Assembly (NCBI RefSeq): GCF_002775205.1
Contig: NC_036461.1
Location: 10,267,015-10,331,014, forward strand
Length of the DNA stretch: 64,000 nt
Direction: 5' to 3'
DNA from: Xiphophorus maculatus
Taxonomy: Eukaryota > Chordata > Actinopteri > Cyprinodontiformes > Poeciliidae
The translations under genes and the position numbers were made by a program. Every line of letters begins with the position of its first letter. Positions within the stretch are counted from its first letter, which is position 1. Below are positions 34,101 through 49,100 of this stretch, piece by piece. A model generated the notes under the pieces. It ran no database searches, was not told where the DNA came from, and worked only from the letters and a program-made list of their open reading frames with translations.

Positions 34101-37100
34101 TCTCAAATCAGTGATATGGTAAGATTCTGATCATTTTTATTTTTGAAAGAACTAATATTTCACGGATCAAAAACAAATACAATATGGTAGGGGTGCATGG
34201 TATAACTGTATTAACATCAGCATTGACTGATATTAGTTATTTTTAAACATAGTGGTACAAAACTGGAACAATATCAACAACTGATATTCATTTCCAACTT
34301 GTTTCCATATGTTTCTGGAATGGAGGAGGTTAGTTATGTGGTATTCCTTTGGTCAAGTGATAGTGATGGAGCGAAGGATTGTGGAAAGTTAAGCTGAAGT
34401 AGAGAACAATGGTGAGGTAAACATTGTGGTCGTGTTTTCAAGGTGTCGAAATGGTGTAAAATACACATAATACTGTATGTCTAATATCAATAAATATTAA
34501 TTATCAGCAATACCAACAATAGTTGTATCGAATATTGGCTCAAATTCTTATATTGATGCATTCCTACAATATTTTATAGCCAATCATCTACGACAACTGC
34601 ATTTCATCAGGAACTACAGGACAAAATAGTTTGTTTACAACCTATACTTTTATTTTATTTTTAAGTTATTTGGTACATCAACCTCTGTCATTTTAATATT
34701 GAGAAAAATTACTAAAATTTCACAAATTAAGTTTAAATACAATTTTTATGAACGAGGCTTCCGAAACTACAAATGACAGCTATCCATCAGGGAACGCGGA
34801 GACAGAAAGTTTATTTGCAAGAACAACTTTCAGGCACTTGAGCAGATATTTTTCTCGAACAGGTAATTTATTTAGGCTGATCTCTGAAATTGTTATGTTT
34901 GGAAGATACAGGTAATAATTAACCAATGAAAAAGATGAATATGATCTTCTATACACTAGACATTGCCACCTAAAGACAACAGCACTTCAACAGGGACTGT
35001 ACAGACAGAAAGACCACAAACAACCCTAAATGTCAGCAATTCAAACAGATCTGTTTTTCCAACAAGAAATTTGGTAAGTTAGCCTCTGTAATTTTTATTT
35101 TTGAAAGAAAATACTTCACACATCAAAACTAAATACAATCTTTTATGAACTAGGCTTTCATTCATACAAACAACACCACGTGATCAGGGAGTTCAACCCA
35201 TAAGACTTTGTTTACAATTTCAAATTTCAGCAACTCAACAATTTCTGTTTCTTAAAAGACTTCTTGCAAAGTCTTACAAAAATTGTAAGACTTTGTTTAC
35301 AATTTCAAATTTCAGCAACTCAACAATTTCTGTTTCTTAAAAAACCTATATGGTAAGATGATGTCAAGAATTGTAATGTTTTCAAAGACAATTAATGATT
35401 CACAGATGAAAAATGTAATTTTTTTTATAAAGTAGACATCACCACAATTAAATGATAGCATTTAATGAGAAACAACACAGAAATAGTTTGTTTACAACCT
35501 CCAATTTCACTGTGTCAAGAAGTTCCATGTCTAATAAATATTTGGTAAGGTGATTTCTATTTTATGTTGAAAACTAAGAAATATTACACACATCAAAATC
35601 AATAACTCGTTTTATACACTAGACATCATCACCTACAAAAAACAGCATTTCAATGGGGACTGCACAGTCAGAAGGTCAAGAAACAAGCCCCAATATCAGC
35701 AACTTAAGCAGTTCTTTTGCACAAACAACTCACTTGGTAAGTTGACCTCTGTAATTCTTATTTTTGAAAGACAATCAACAAAATAAATAAGAAATGTGAT
35801 CTCTGATGAACTAGACTTCCAAAAGTACAAGCAACAGCACTTTTCCAAGAACAACAGACAATGACAGTTGGCTTAGAACCTCGAATTTAAACTCATCAAG
35901 CAGCTCAGTTTATCAAAAAAGTTATTTGGTAAGGTCATATGTGTACTATTCATGTTTGCTGGACAACTAAAGTTTCACATTACAAATTTAAACAATCTTT
36001 TCTGAACTAGACGTCAGAACCTGCAAATGAAAGCACTTCATCAGGTGCAACAGACCAAGAAACTTTGTTTACAACCCCAAAATTCAACACCTCCAGCAGT
36101 TCCGATTCTCAAACAAGTAATGAGGTATAAGAATCTATGTAACTCTTATTTTGAAAGACAATTAATACTTCACAAATCAATTGTAAACATACTCTTTTAT
36201 GAACCAGGCTTCAAAACTGTCAGAAAACATCACTTCATCAGACACTTCAGACCACAATGGTTTGTCTACAAGCCCAACTTACAGTAGCTCTAGCAGTTCT
36301 GGTCTTCAAACAGGTTATTTGGTAAGGCGATTTCCATATTTTCCTTGTTTGGTACACAATTAGTAATTCATAAACTTGAAAATACAATCTTCTTTAAACA
36401 GGCTTCAGAAAGTACAAACAGCATCAATTCATCAGGGAATATAGATAAAAATGGTTTGTCTACAAGCGGGACTTTCAACAGCTCCAGTAGTTCTGTTTCT
36501 CAAACAATTCACTGGGTAAAGTAGTTTTTGTACTTTTCATGTTTGGTAGATAACTAATGTTTCACACATGAAAAATTTAAATAATCTATTATGAACTAGA
36601 CATTGCCACCTGAAAGCACTTCAACAACTGCAACAGACCAAGATGGTTTTACAGGCCAAAATATCAGCACCTCCATCAAATCCGCTTCTCCAACAAGTAA
36701 TGAGGTAAATTGATCTCTATGATTTTTATTTCTGAAAGACAATAATTCACACATCAAACTGAGGTTGCTCTTTTATGAACAAGGCTTCCAATCGTACAAA
36801 TGACACCACATCATCGGTGAGTGCAAGTCAAAATACTTTGCTTACAACTTCAAACTCAAACAGTTATGCTTCTCATAAGTTATTTTGATAAGATGATATG
36901 TGCAATTGTTTTTCATCAAAAACAATTATTGTTTCAATAATAAAAACTTACTTTAATCTTTTATGACCTAGATGTCACCACCTTCAAATGAAAGCACTTC
37001 ATTAGAAACAACAAATACAGATCATTTGTTCACAACCTCCAATTTCAGTGACTCAACAAGTTCTGTGTCACAAAAATATTTGGTAAGGTGATTTCTATTT

Positions 37101-40100
37101 TATGTTGAAAACTAAGAAATATGACACACGTCAAAATCAATAACTCGTTTTATACACTAGACATCATCACCTACAAAAAACAGCATTTCAATGGGGATTG
37201 CACAGTCAAAAGGTCAAGAAACAAGCCCCAATATCAGCAACTTAAGCAGTTCTTTTGCACAAACAACTCACTTGGTAAGTTGACCTCTGTAATTCTTATT
37301 TTTGAAAGACAATCAACAAAATAAATAATAAATGTGATCTCTGATGAACTAGACTTCCAAAAGTACAAGCAACAGCACTTTTCCAAGAACAACAGACAAT
37401 GACAGTTGGCTTAGAACCTCGAATTTAAACTCATCAAGCAGCTCAGTTTATCAAAAAAGTTATTTGGTAAGGTCATATGTGTACTATTCATGTTTGCTGG
37501 ACAACCAAAGTATCAAATTACAAATTTAAACAATCTTTTCTGAACTAGACGTCACAACCTACAAATGAAAGCACTTCATCAGGTGCAACAGACCAAGAAA
37601 CTTTGTTTACAACCCCAAAATTCAACACCTCCAGCAGTTCCGATTCTCAAACAAGTAATGAGGTATAAGAATCTATGTAACTCTTATTTTGAAAGACAAT
37701 TAATACTTCACAAATCAATTGTAAACATACTCTTTTATGAACCAGGCTTCAAAACTGTCAGAAAACATAACTTCATCAGACACTTCAGACCGCAATGGTT
37801 TGTCTACAAGCCCAACTTACAGTAGCTCAAGCAGTTCTGGTCTTCAAACAGGTTATTTGGTAAGGCGATTTCCATATTTTCCTTGTTTGGTACACAATTA
37901 GTAATTCAGAAACTTGAAAATACAATCTTTTGTGAACTAGGCTTCAGAAAGTACAAACAGCATCAATTCATCAGGGAATATAGACCACAATGGTTTGTCT
38001 ACAAGCCCGACTTTCAACAGCTCCAGTAGTTCTGCTTCTCAAACAATTCACTTGGTAAAGTTGTTTTTCTACTTTTCATGTTTGGTAAATAACTAATGTT
38101 TCACACATGAAAAATTTAAATAATCTATTATGAACTAGACATTGCCACCTGAAAGCACTTCAACAACTGCAACAAACCAAGATGGTTTTACAGGCCAAAA
38201 TATCAGCACCTCCATCAAATCCGCTTCTCCAACAAGTAATGAGGTAAATTGATCTCTATGATTTTTATTTCTGAAAGACAATAATTCACACATCAAACTG
38301 AGGTTGCTCTTTTATGAACAAGGCTTCCAATCGTACAAATGACACCACATCATCGGTGAGTGCAAGTCAAAATACTTTGCTTACAACTTCAAACTCAAAC
38401 AGTTATGCTTCTCATAAGTTATTTTGATAAGATGGTATGTGCAATTGTTTTTCTTCAAAAACAATTATTGTTTCAATAATAAAAACTTACTTTAATCTTT
38501 TATGACCTAGACGTCACCACCTTCAAATGAAAGCACTTCATCAGGAACAACAAATGCAGATCATTTGTTCACAACCTCCAATTTCAGTGACTCAACAAGT
38601 TCTGTGTCACAAAAATATTTGGTAAGGTGATTTCTAGTTAATGTTGAAAACTAAGAAATATTACACACATCAAAATTAATAATTCGTTTTATACACTAGA
38701 CATCATCACCTACAAACAACAACATTTCAATGGGGATTGCACAGTCAGAAGGTCAAGAAACAAGCCCCAATATCAGCAACTTAAGCAGTTCTTTTGCACA
38801 AACAACTCACTTGGTAAGTTGACCTCTGTAATTCTTATTTTTGAAAGACAATCAACAAAATAAATAATAAATGTGATCTCTGATGAACTAGACTTCCAAA
38901 AGTACAAGCAACAGCACTTTTCCAAGAACAACAGACAATGACAGTGGGCTTACAACCTCGAATTTAAACTCATCAAGCAGCTCAGTTTATCAAAAAAGTT
39001 ATTTGGTAAGGTCATATGTGTACTATTCATGTTTGCTGGACAACTAAAGTTTCACATTACAAATTTAAACAATCTTTTCTGAACTAGACGTCAGAACCTG
39101 CAAATGAAAGCACTTCATCAGGTGCAACAGACCAAGAAACTTTGTTTACAACCCCAAAATTCAACACCTCCAGCAGTTCCGATTCTCAAACAAGTAATGA
39201 GGTATAAGAATCTATGTAACTCTTATTTTGAAAGACAATTAATACTTCACAAATCAATTGTAAACACACTCTTTTATGAACCAGGCTTCAAAAATGTCAG
39301 AAAACATCACTTCATCAGACACTTCAGACCACAATGGTTTGTCTACAAGCCCAACTTTCAGTAGCTCAAGCAGTTCTGGTCTTCAAACAGGTTATTTGGT
39401 AAGGCGATTTCCATATTTTCCTTGTTTGGTACACAATTAGTAATTCAGAAACTTGAAAATACAATCTTTTGTGAACTAGGCTTCAGAAAGTACAAACAGC
39501 ATCAATTCATCAGGGAATATAGACCACAATGGTTTGTCTACAAGCCCGACTTTCAACAGCTCCAGTAGTTCTGTTTCTCAAACAATTCACTTGGTAAAGT
39601 TGTTTTTCTACTTTTCATGTTTGGTAAATAACTAATGTTTCACACATGAAAAATTTAAATAATCTATTATGAACTAGACATTGCCACCTGAAAGCACTTC
39701 AACAACTGCAACAAACCAAGATGGTTTTACAGGCCAAAATATCAGCACCTCCATCAAATCCGCTTCTCCAACAAGTAATGAGGTAAATTGATCTCTATGA
39801 TTTTTATTTCTGAAAGACAATAATTCACACATCAAACTGAGGTTGCTCTTTTATGAACAAGGCTTCCAATCGTACAAATGACACCACATCATCGGTGAGT
39901 GCAAGTCAAAATACTTTGCTTACAACTTCAAACTCAAACAGTTATGCTTCTCATAAGTTATTTTGATAAGATGGTATGTGCAATTGTTTTTCTTCAAAAA
40001 CAATTATTGTTTCAATAATAAAAACTTACTTTAATCTTTTATGACCTAGACGTCACCACCTTCAAATGAAAGCACTTCATCAGGAACAACAAATGCAGAT

Positions 40101-43100
40101 CATTTGTTCACAACCTCCAATTTCAGTGACTCAACAAGTTCTGTGTCACAAAAATATTTGGTAAGGTGATTTCTAGTTAATGTTGAAAACTAAGAAATAT
40201 TACACACATCAAAATTAATAATTCGTTTTATACACTAGACATCATCACCTACAAACAACAACATTTCAATGGGGATTGCACAGTCAGAAGGTCAAGAAAC
40301 AAGCCCCAATATCAGCAACTTAAGCAGTTCTTTTGCACAAACAACTCACTTGGTAAGTTGACCTCTGTAATTCTTATTTTTGAAAGACAATCAACAAAAT
40401 AAATAATAAATGTGATCTCTGATGAACTAGACTTCCAAAAGTACAAGCAACAGCACTTTTCCAAGAACAACAGACAATGACAGTTGGCTTACAACCTCGA
40501 ATTTAAACTCATCAAGCAGCTCAGTTTATCAAAAACGTTATTTGGTAAGGTCATATGTGTACTATTCATGTTTGCTGGACAACTAAAGTTTCACATTACA
40601 AATTTAAACAATCTTTTCTGAACTAGACGTCAGAACCTGCAAATGAAAGCACTTCATCAGGTGCAACAGACCAAGAAACTTTGTTTACAACCCCAAAATT
40701 CAACACCTCCAGCAGTTCCGATTCTCAAACAAGTAATGAGGTATAAGAATCTATGTAACTCTTATTTTGAAAGACAATTAATACTTCACAAATCAATTGT
40801 AAACATACTCTTTTATGAACCAGGCCTCAAAAATCTCAAAAAACATCACTTCATCAGACACTTCAGACCACAATGGTTTGTCTACAAGCCCAACTTTCAG
40901 TAGCTCAAGCAGTTCTGGTCTTCAAACAGGTTATTTGGTAAGGCGATTTCCATATTTTCCTTGTTTGGTGCACAATTAGTAATTCATAAAATTGAAAATA
41001 CAATCTATTGTGAACTAGGCTTCAGAAAGTACAAACAGCATCAATTCATCAGGGAATATAGACCACAATGGTTTGTCTACAAGCCCGACTTTCAACAGCT
41101 CCAGTAGTTCTGTTTCTCAAACAAGTCACTTGGTAAAGTTGTTTTTCTACTTTTCATGTTTGGTAAATAACTAATGTTTCACACATGAAAAATTTAAATA
41201 ATCTATTATGAACTAGACATTGCCACCTGAAAGCACTTCAACAACTGCAACAAACCAAGATGGTTTTACAGGCCAAAATATCAGCACCTCCATCAAATCT
41301 GCTTCTCCAACAAGTAATGAGGTAAATTGATCTCTATGATTTTTATTTCTGAAAGACAATAATTCACACATCAAACTGAGGTTGCTCTTTTATGAACAAG
41401 GCTTCCAATCGTACAAATGACACCACATCATCGGTGAGTGCAAGTCAAAATACTTTGCTTACAACTTCAAACTCAAACAGTTATGCTTCTCATAAGTTAT
41501 TTTGATAAGATGATATGTGCAATTGTTTTACTTCAAAAACAATTATTGTTTCAATAATAAAAACTTACTCTAATCTTTTATGACCTAGACGTCACCACCT
41601 TCAAATGAAAGCACTTCATCAGGAACAACAAATGCAGATCATTTGTTCACAACCTCCAATTTCAGTGACTCAACAAGTTCTGTGTCACAAAAATATTTGG
41701 TAAGGTGATTTCTAGTTAATGTTGAAAACTAAGAAATATTACACACATCAAAATTAATAATTCGTTTTATACACTAGACATCATCACCTACAAACAACAA
41801 CATTTCAATGGGGATTGCACAGTCAGAAGGTCAAGAAACAAGCCCCAATATCAGCAACTTAAGCAGTTCTTTTGCACAAACAACTCACTTGGTAAGTTGA
41901 CCTCTGTAATTCTTATTTTTGAAAGACAATCAACAAAATAAATAATAAATGTGACCTCTGATGAACTAGGCTTCCAAAAGTACAAGCAACAGCACTTTTC
42001 CAAGAACAACAGACAATGACAGTTGGCTTACAACCTCGAATTTAAACTCATCAAGCAGCTCAGTTTATCAAAAAAGTTATTTGGTAAGGTCATATGTGTA
42101 CTATTCATGTTTGCTGGACAACTAAAGTTTCACATTACAAATTTAAACAATCTTTTCTGAACTAGACGTCAGAACCTGCAAATGAAAGCACTTCATCAGG
42201 TGCAACAGACCAAGAAACTTTGTTTACAACCCCAAAATTCAACACCTCCAGCAGTTCCGATTCTCAAACAAGTAATGAGGTATAAGAATCTATGTAACTC
42301 TTATTTTGAAAGACAATTAATACTTCACAAATCAATTGTAAACATACTCTTTTATGAACCAGGCCTCAAAAATCTCAAAAAACATCACTTCATCAGACAC
42401 TTCAGACCACAATGGTTTGTCTACAAGCCCAACTTTCAGTAGCTCAAGCAGTTCTGGTCTTCAAACAGGTTATTTGGTAAGGCGATTTCCATATTTTCCT
42501 TGTTTGGTGCACAATTAGTAATTCATAAAATTGAAAATACAATCTATTGTGAACTAGGCTTCAGAAAGTACAAACAGCATCAATTCATCAGGGAATATAG
42601 ACCACAATGGTTTGTCTACAAGCGGGACTTTCAACAGCTCCAGTAGTTCTGTTTCTCAAACAAGTCACTTGGTAAAGTTGTTTTTCTACTTTTCATGTTT
42701 GGTAAATAACTAATGTTTCACACATGAAAAATTTAAATAATCTATTATGAACTAGACATTGCCACCTGAAAGCACTTCAACAACTGCAACAAACCAAGAT
42801 GGTTTTACAGGCCAAAATATCAGCACCTCCATCAAATCCGCTTCTCCAACAAGTAATGAGGTAAATTGATCTCTATGATTTTTGTTTCTGAAAGACAATA
42901 ATTCACACATCAAACTGAGGTTGCTCTTTTATGAACAAGGCTTCCAATCGTACAAATGACACCACATCATCGGTGAGTGCAAGTCAAAATACTTTGCTTA
43001 CAACTTCAAACTCAAACAGTTATGCTTCTCATAAGTTATTTTGATAAGATGATATGTGCAATTGTTTTACTTCAAAAACAATTATTGTTTCAATAATAAA

Positions 43101-46100
43101 AACTTACTCTAATCTTTTATGACCTAGACGTCACCACCTTCAAATGAAAGCACTTCATCAGGAACAACAAATGCAGATCATTTGTTCACAACCTCCAATT
43201 TCAGTGACTCAACAAGTTCTGTGTCACAAAAATATTTGGTAAGGTGATTTCTAGTTAATGTTGAAAACTAAGAAATATTACACACATCAAAATTAATAAT
43301 TCGTTTTATACACTAGACATCATCACCTACAAACAACAACATTTCAATGGGGATTGCACAGTCAGAAGGTCAAGAAACAAGCCCCAATATCAGCAACTTA
43401 AGCAGTTCTTTTGCACAAACAACTCACTTGGTAAGTTGACCTCTGTAATTCTTATTTTTGAAAGACAATCAACAAAATAAATAAGAAATGTGATCTCTGA
43501 TGAACTAGGCTTCCAAAAGTACAAGCAACAGCACTTTTCCAAGAACAACAGACAATGACAGTTGGCTTACAACCTCGAATTTAAACTCATCAAGCAGCTC
43601 AGTTTATCAAAAAAGTTATTTGGTAAGGTCATTTGTGTACTATTCATGTTTGCTGGACAACTAAAGTTTCACATTACAAATTTAAACAATCTTTTCTGAA
43701 CTAGACGTCAGAACCTGCAAATGAAAGCACTTCATCAGGTGCAACAGACCAAGAAACTTTGTTTACAACCCCAAAATTCAACACCTCCAGCAGTTCCGAT
43801 TCTCAAACAAGTAATGAGGTATAAGAATCTATGTAACTCTTATTTTGAAAGACAATTAATACTTCACAAATCAATTGTAAACATACTCTTTTATGAACCA
43901 GGCCTCAAAAATCTCAAAAAACATCACTTCATCAGACACTTCAGACCACAATGGTTTGTCTACAAGCCCAACTTTCAGTAGCTCAAGCAGTTCTGGTCTT
44001 CAAACAGGTTATTTGGTAAGGCGATTTCCATATTTTCCTTGTTTGGTGCACAATTAGTAATTCATAAAATTGAAAATACAATCTATTGTGAACTAGGCTT
44101 CAGAAAGTACAAACAGCATCAATTCATCAGGGAATATAGACCACAATGGTTTGTCTACAAGCGGGACTTTCAACAGCTCCAGTAGTTCTGTTTCTCAAAC
44201 AAGTCACTTGGTAAAGTTGTTTTTCTACTTTTCATGTTTGGTAAATAACTAATGTTTCACACATGAAAAATTTAAATAATCTATTATGAACTAGACATTG
44301 CCACCTGAAAGCACTTCAACAACTGCAACAAACCAAGATGGTTTTACAGGCCAAAATATCAGCACCTCCAAAAAATCCGCTTCTCCAACAAGTAATGAGG
44401 TAAATTGATCTCTATGATTTTTATTTCTGAAAGACAATAATTCACACATCAAACTGAGGTTGCTCTTTTATGAACAAGGCTTCCAATCGTACAAATGACA
44501 CCACATCATCGGTGAGTGCAAGTCAAAATACTTTGCTTACAACTTCAAACTCAAACAGTTATGCTTCTCATAAGTTATTTTGATAAGATGATATGTGCAA
44601 TTGTTTTTCTTCAAAAACAATTATTGTTTCAATAATAAAAACTTACTTTAATCTTTTATGACCTAGACGTCACCACCTTCAAATGAAAGCACTTCATCAG
44701 GAACAACAAATGCAGATCATTTGTTCACAACCTCCAATTTCAGTGACTCAACAAGTTCTGTGTCACAAAAATATTTGGTAAGGTGATTTCTAGTTAATGT
44801 TGAAAACTAAGAAATATTACACACATCAAAATTAATAATTCGTTTTATACACTAGACATCATCACCTACAAACAACAACATTTCAATGGGGATTGCACAG
44901 TCAGAAGGTCAAGAAACAAGCCCCAATATCAGCAACTTAAGCAGTTCTTTTGCACAAACAACTCACTTGGTAAGTTTGCCTCTGTAATTCTTATTTTTGA
45001 ACAACAATCAACAAAATAAATAATAAATATGACCTCTGATGAACTAGGCTTCCAAAAGTACAAGCAACAGCACTTTTCCCAGAACAACAGACAATGACAG
45101 TTGGCTTACAACCTCGCATTTAAACTCATCAAGCAGCTCAGTTTATCAAAAAAGTTATTTGGTAAGATCATGTGTGAACTATTCATGTTTGCTGGACAAC
45201 TGTAATTTCTTTGTAAAGAAATAACTGACATATTATACATATAAATACATTTGTTTGAAACTAGCCCTCTCAACCTGCAACATTGGCGACTACAACATCA
45301 AGCCCAACTTCTGGTTTGGTAAGATGACATCTGTCATGTCTCTGTAAATAAATAACTGACATATTCCAGATATAAAAACATTTATTTCAAACTAGCCCTC
45401 ACAACCTGCAACATCGGGGACTACAACATCAAGACCAACTTCTGCTTTGGTAAGATGATATCTGTAATTTCTTTGTAAACAAATAACTGACATATTACAC
45501 ATATAAAAACCTTTGTGTCAAACTAGCCCTCTCAACCTGCAACATTGGCGACTACAACATCAAGCCCAACTTCTGGTTTGGTAAGATGACATCTGTCATG
45601 TCTCTGTAAATAAATAACTGACATATTACAGATATAAAAACATTTGTTTCAAACTAGCCCTCTCAACCTGCAACATCGGGGACTACAACATCAAGCCCAA
45701 CTTCTGCTTTGGTAAGATGACATCTGTCATTTCTTTGTAAATAAATAACTGACATATTACCATACCATACCATACCATACCAACTTTATTTATAAAGCAC
45801 TTTAAAACAACCACAGCTGATACAAAGTGCTGTACATCAAAACACAACATAACAATAAAAAAAACATAAAATAAAAACTTACAGTTTAAAAACAAAAACA
45901 AAAAAAAAAAAAACATACAATTTAAAACTAGATCCCGCTAGAGTTAAAAGCCAAATAAAATAGATGGGTTTTAAGACGAGCTTTAAAAGTGGACAGTGAA
46001 GGGGCCTCCCTGACCTGCAAAGGCAAGTTGTTCCATAATTTGGGGCCCATGACAGAGAAAGCCCTGTCCCCTCTGAGCTTCCTTCTTGATCTCGGTACCT

Positions 46101-49100
46101 CCAAAAGCAGCTGATCTGCGGACCTAAGAGACCGATAAGGTATGTATGGGTGAAGAAGCTCAGAGAGGTAAGCCGGGGCAAGATTATGTAGTGATTTAAA
46201 AACAAACATAAGAATTTTAAAATGAATTCTAAAATATACCGGCAGCCAGTGAAGTGAGGCCAGGACAGGGGTCACGTGTTCCCTCTTTCGAGTTCCTGTC
46301 AGCAGTCGTGCAGCAGCATTCTGTACTAGCTGCAGACGTGAGAGCAGCGACTGACTAACTCCCAGATAAAGTGCGTTACAGTAATCCAATCGAGTTGAAA
46401 TAAAAGCATGGATCACTGTTTCAAAATGCTGCCTGGAAAGAAAAGATTTCACTGACGCCAATCGCCTTAAATGATAAAAGCTGGACTTAACCACGGCTCT
46501 GATTTGGCTATCCAATTTAAAATCACTGTCCACCTTAAAACCAAGATCTGTAATAACAGGTTTAAAATAAACCTCCAAGGGTCCCAGGTCAACAGAGGAG
46601 GACTCACAGGAGCCACTGGGTCCAAACACCATCACCTCTGTTTTGTTTTCATTAAAATTTAAAAAGTTCAAGGCCAACCAAGCTTTAATATCACCTAGAC
46701 ATGCCAGGAGATGTTTGATAGAATGTACATCCTTTTGCTTCAGGGGCAAATAAATCTGACAATCATCAGCGTAACAATGAAACGAAATCCCATGTTTCCT
46801 GAGGACAGAACCCAGAGGCAGTAAATAAAGAGAGAAAAGCAGTGGGCCCAGAATGGAGCCCTGTGGGACGCCATAAGGCATTGAAGCAGTAGATGATTCA
46901 GAGTCACCAATCTTGACCGAGATTGTTCTCTCCTCCAGGTAAGACCTGAACCATTTAAGAACAGTGCCACCAATACCTACAACGTGGTTTAATCGTGATA
47001 TTAAAATGTCGTGGTCTACTGTATCAAAGGCAGCAGTTAGGTCAAGTAAAATCAGAACAACATGGTTACCAGAACCACATGAAAGAAGGATGTCATTAAA
47101 AACTCTTATTAAAGCAGATTCTGTGCTATGAAGAGTTTTAAAACCTGACTGGAAAACCTCCAGAATGCCATTGTAATCTAAAAACTGTTTCAGCTGACAG
47201 TACACAAGTTTTTCTAAAACCTTAGAAAGAAAAGGCAGCTTCGAAATAGGCCGATAATTAGCCAGAACAGTTTGATCAAGGCCAGGTTTTTTAAGCAGTG
47301 GTTGCACTACTGCATGTTTAAAACTAGCAGGGACCACACCTGATGACAGACTGCTATTTATAATTGCAAGAACAGGCTGCCCTATGCTAGATAAGATATC
47401 TTTAAAAAATCGTGGAGGGACAGGATCACGAGGGGAGCCTGATGGCTTAATATGGCCAACCGCGTCCTCTAAAAGTGCGACAGTCACAGGCACAAACTGA
47501 TCGAAAGCAGCCGAGCGAGGGACCAAAACAGAGGGGTCAGAGTCAGGAGCTGTGATAAGAGCCCTGGTACTACCAACCTTTTCAATAAAAAAATGCAGAA
47601 AATCATCACACACATCAGGAGAAGCTGAAGAAAGGCAGTAGAGAACTGAGTGGCAGTGGAAGGGTTAATAATCCGACAGCGCCGAGCAGCAGCGCGAGTT
47701 TTAACTGCAATTGGTGTCAAACTGACATTGAATAAAACAGGCAGGTGATCCGAGAACACGGAGTCACAGATTTCCAGGTTAGTCACAGGCAGACCACAGG
47801 AAATGACCAGGTCCAGTGTGTGTCCGTGCTCATGTGTTGGGCTGGATACAGCCTGCACCAAATTAAAAGAGTCCAGAAGGCTTAAAAAGTCCTTCACCAG
47901 AGGTTTATCAGGACAACACACGTGTATATTGAAGTCTCCAACAATAAGAACATGTTCATAGTTAGTTATAATCCCAGATAAAAAGTCAGAGAAATCGTTT
48001 ATAAAATCCTTATTATATTTGGGGGGCCGGTAGACGACAGCACAGAAAACTGGGTTTACGTGTCTCATCTCAAATGCCGTAAACTCAAAGCTGGGGAAAG
48101 ACGTCTGTAGAAAACACTGCTTACATCTGTAGTCCTGTTTGTAAACAGTCGCTGTGCCTCCCCCTCTTCCCGAAGCCCGTGGTGAATTAAAATAAGAACA
48201 GTCCGCTGGTAAAAGCTCAGATAGAGCACTGGACTCACCAACACTCAACCACGTCTCAGTCACGCACAGGAAATCCAGGTCTTGGTGACTAAAAAAGTCC
48301 CGAAGAATAAAAGTTTTATTCCCAAGCGATCTGGCGTTTACCAGACCAATCCTGACAGGAACTGGATCATGGGCTTCGACAAGCCGGGAAACCCGACACA
48401 GCGGTCTCAGGTTTTGGAGACACTGTCGGCGCATGTTGAGCCGGGAAAGGCAAGGGCGGCGGTGCAGTGGGGCCTCAACGCCGACCACGGGCACCAAGCA
48501 GACATCAACGGGATCCAAGAAACGCCGAGGCACCCGAGAGCCTAAAAATGATCCATACGATGATCGGGTAAAAGGAGAGCAGTGCGTCAGATAAAATTTC
48601 AGCTTCACCAGCCGGCCGCTTCGTCTACCACGACGACGTCTCCTCCGTGGAAGCAGCGCAGGAACCCGGAACAGGTGACTCGGAATCTCCGACAAAAGCG
48701 GGGGCAGGGATTGTTGGCCAGCAACATCAAATAACATCATATCCTGGACCAAAGGTTGGAGGTCTAGTAGTGTGTTGCGATCATACACCAGCAGAGACTC
48801 AGTTTCGTAAATGACACAGGTCAGAAACAGTACCAACATGATCAAACGAGAGAATGACAGACACGCAGCCATACACACCGGCGCCATCTTGTCCTCCACG
48901 CTACGAGCTATGACACTATATATTACACAAATAAATTGTAATTTTTATATTACACAAATAAAAAACCTTTGTTTTAAACTAGCCCTCTCAACCTGCAACA
49001 TCGGGGACTACAACATCAAGCCTAACTTCTGCTTTTTTAAGTGGATTTCTATAATTTCTTTTCAAAGAAATAACTGACATATTGCACATATAAAAACCTT

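Larger units (their letters stand above)
45761..48919 (-). mobile_element. Nearly full-length L2-type LINE inside array 2
   Basis: It sits within an array 2 intron, antisense to gene 3. The 3' end on the minus strand has AAAGTGCTTTATAAATAAAGTTGG and a GGTAT-type short repeat. The flanks share ATATTAC (45754-45760 and 48920-48926), a likely short target duplication. It encodes an endonuclease and a reverse transcriptase, separated by one frameshift near 47600. It is about 3.16 kb. Confidence 0.92.

Noticed and set aside
36027..43981. Six nearly identical 86-codon open frames spaced 1539 bp apart
   Set aside because: They read type C and D exons and the intron between them in the wrong frame. 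The phase 0 exon frames with splice borders explain the sequence better.
48282..49077. Plus-strand open frames over the LINE 5' end
   Set aside because: They are shadows of the endonuclease region on the minus strand.
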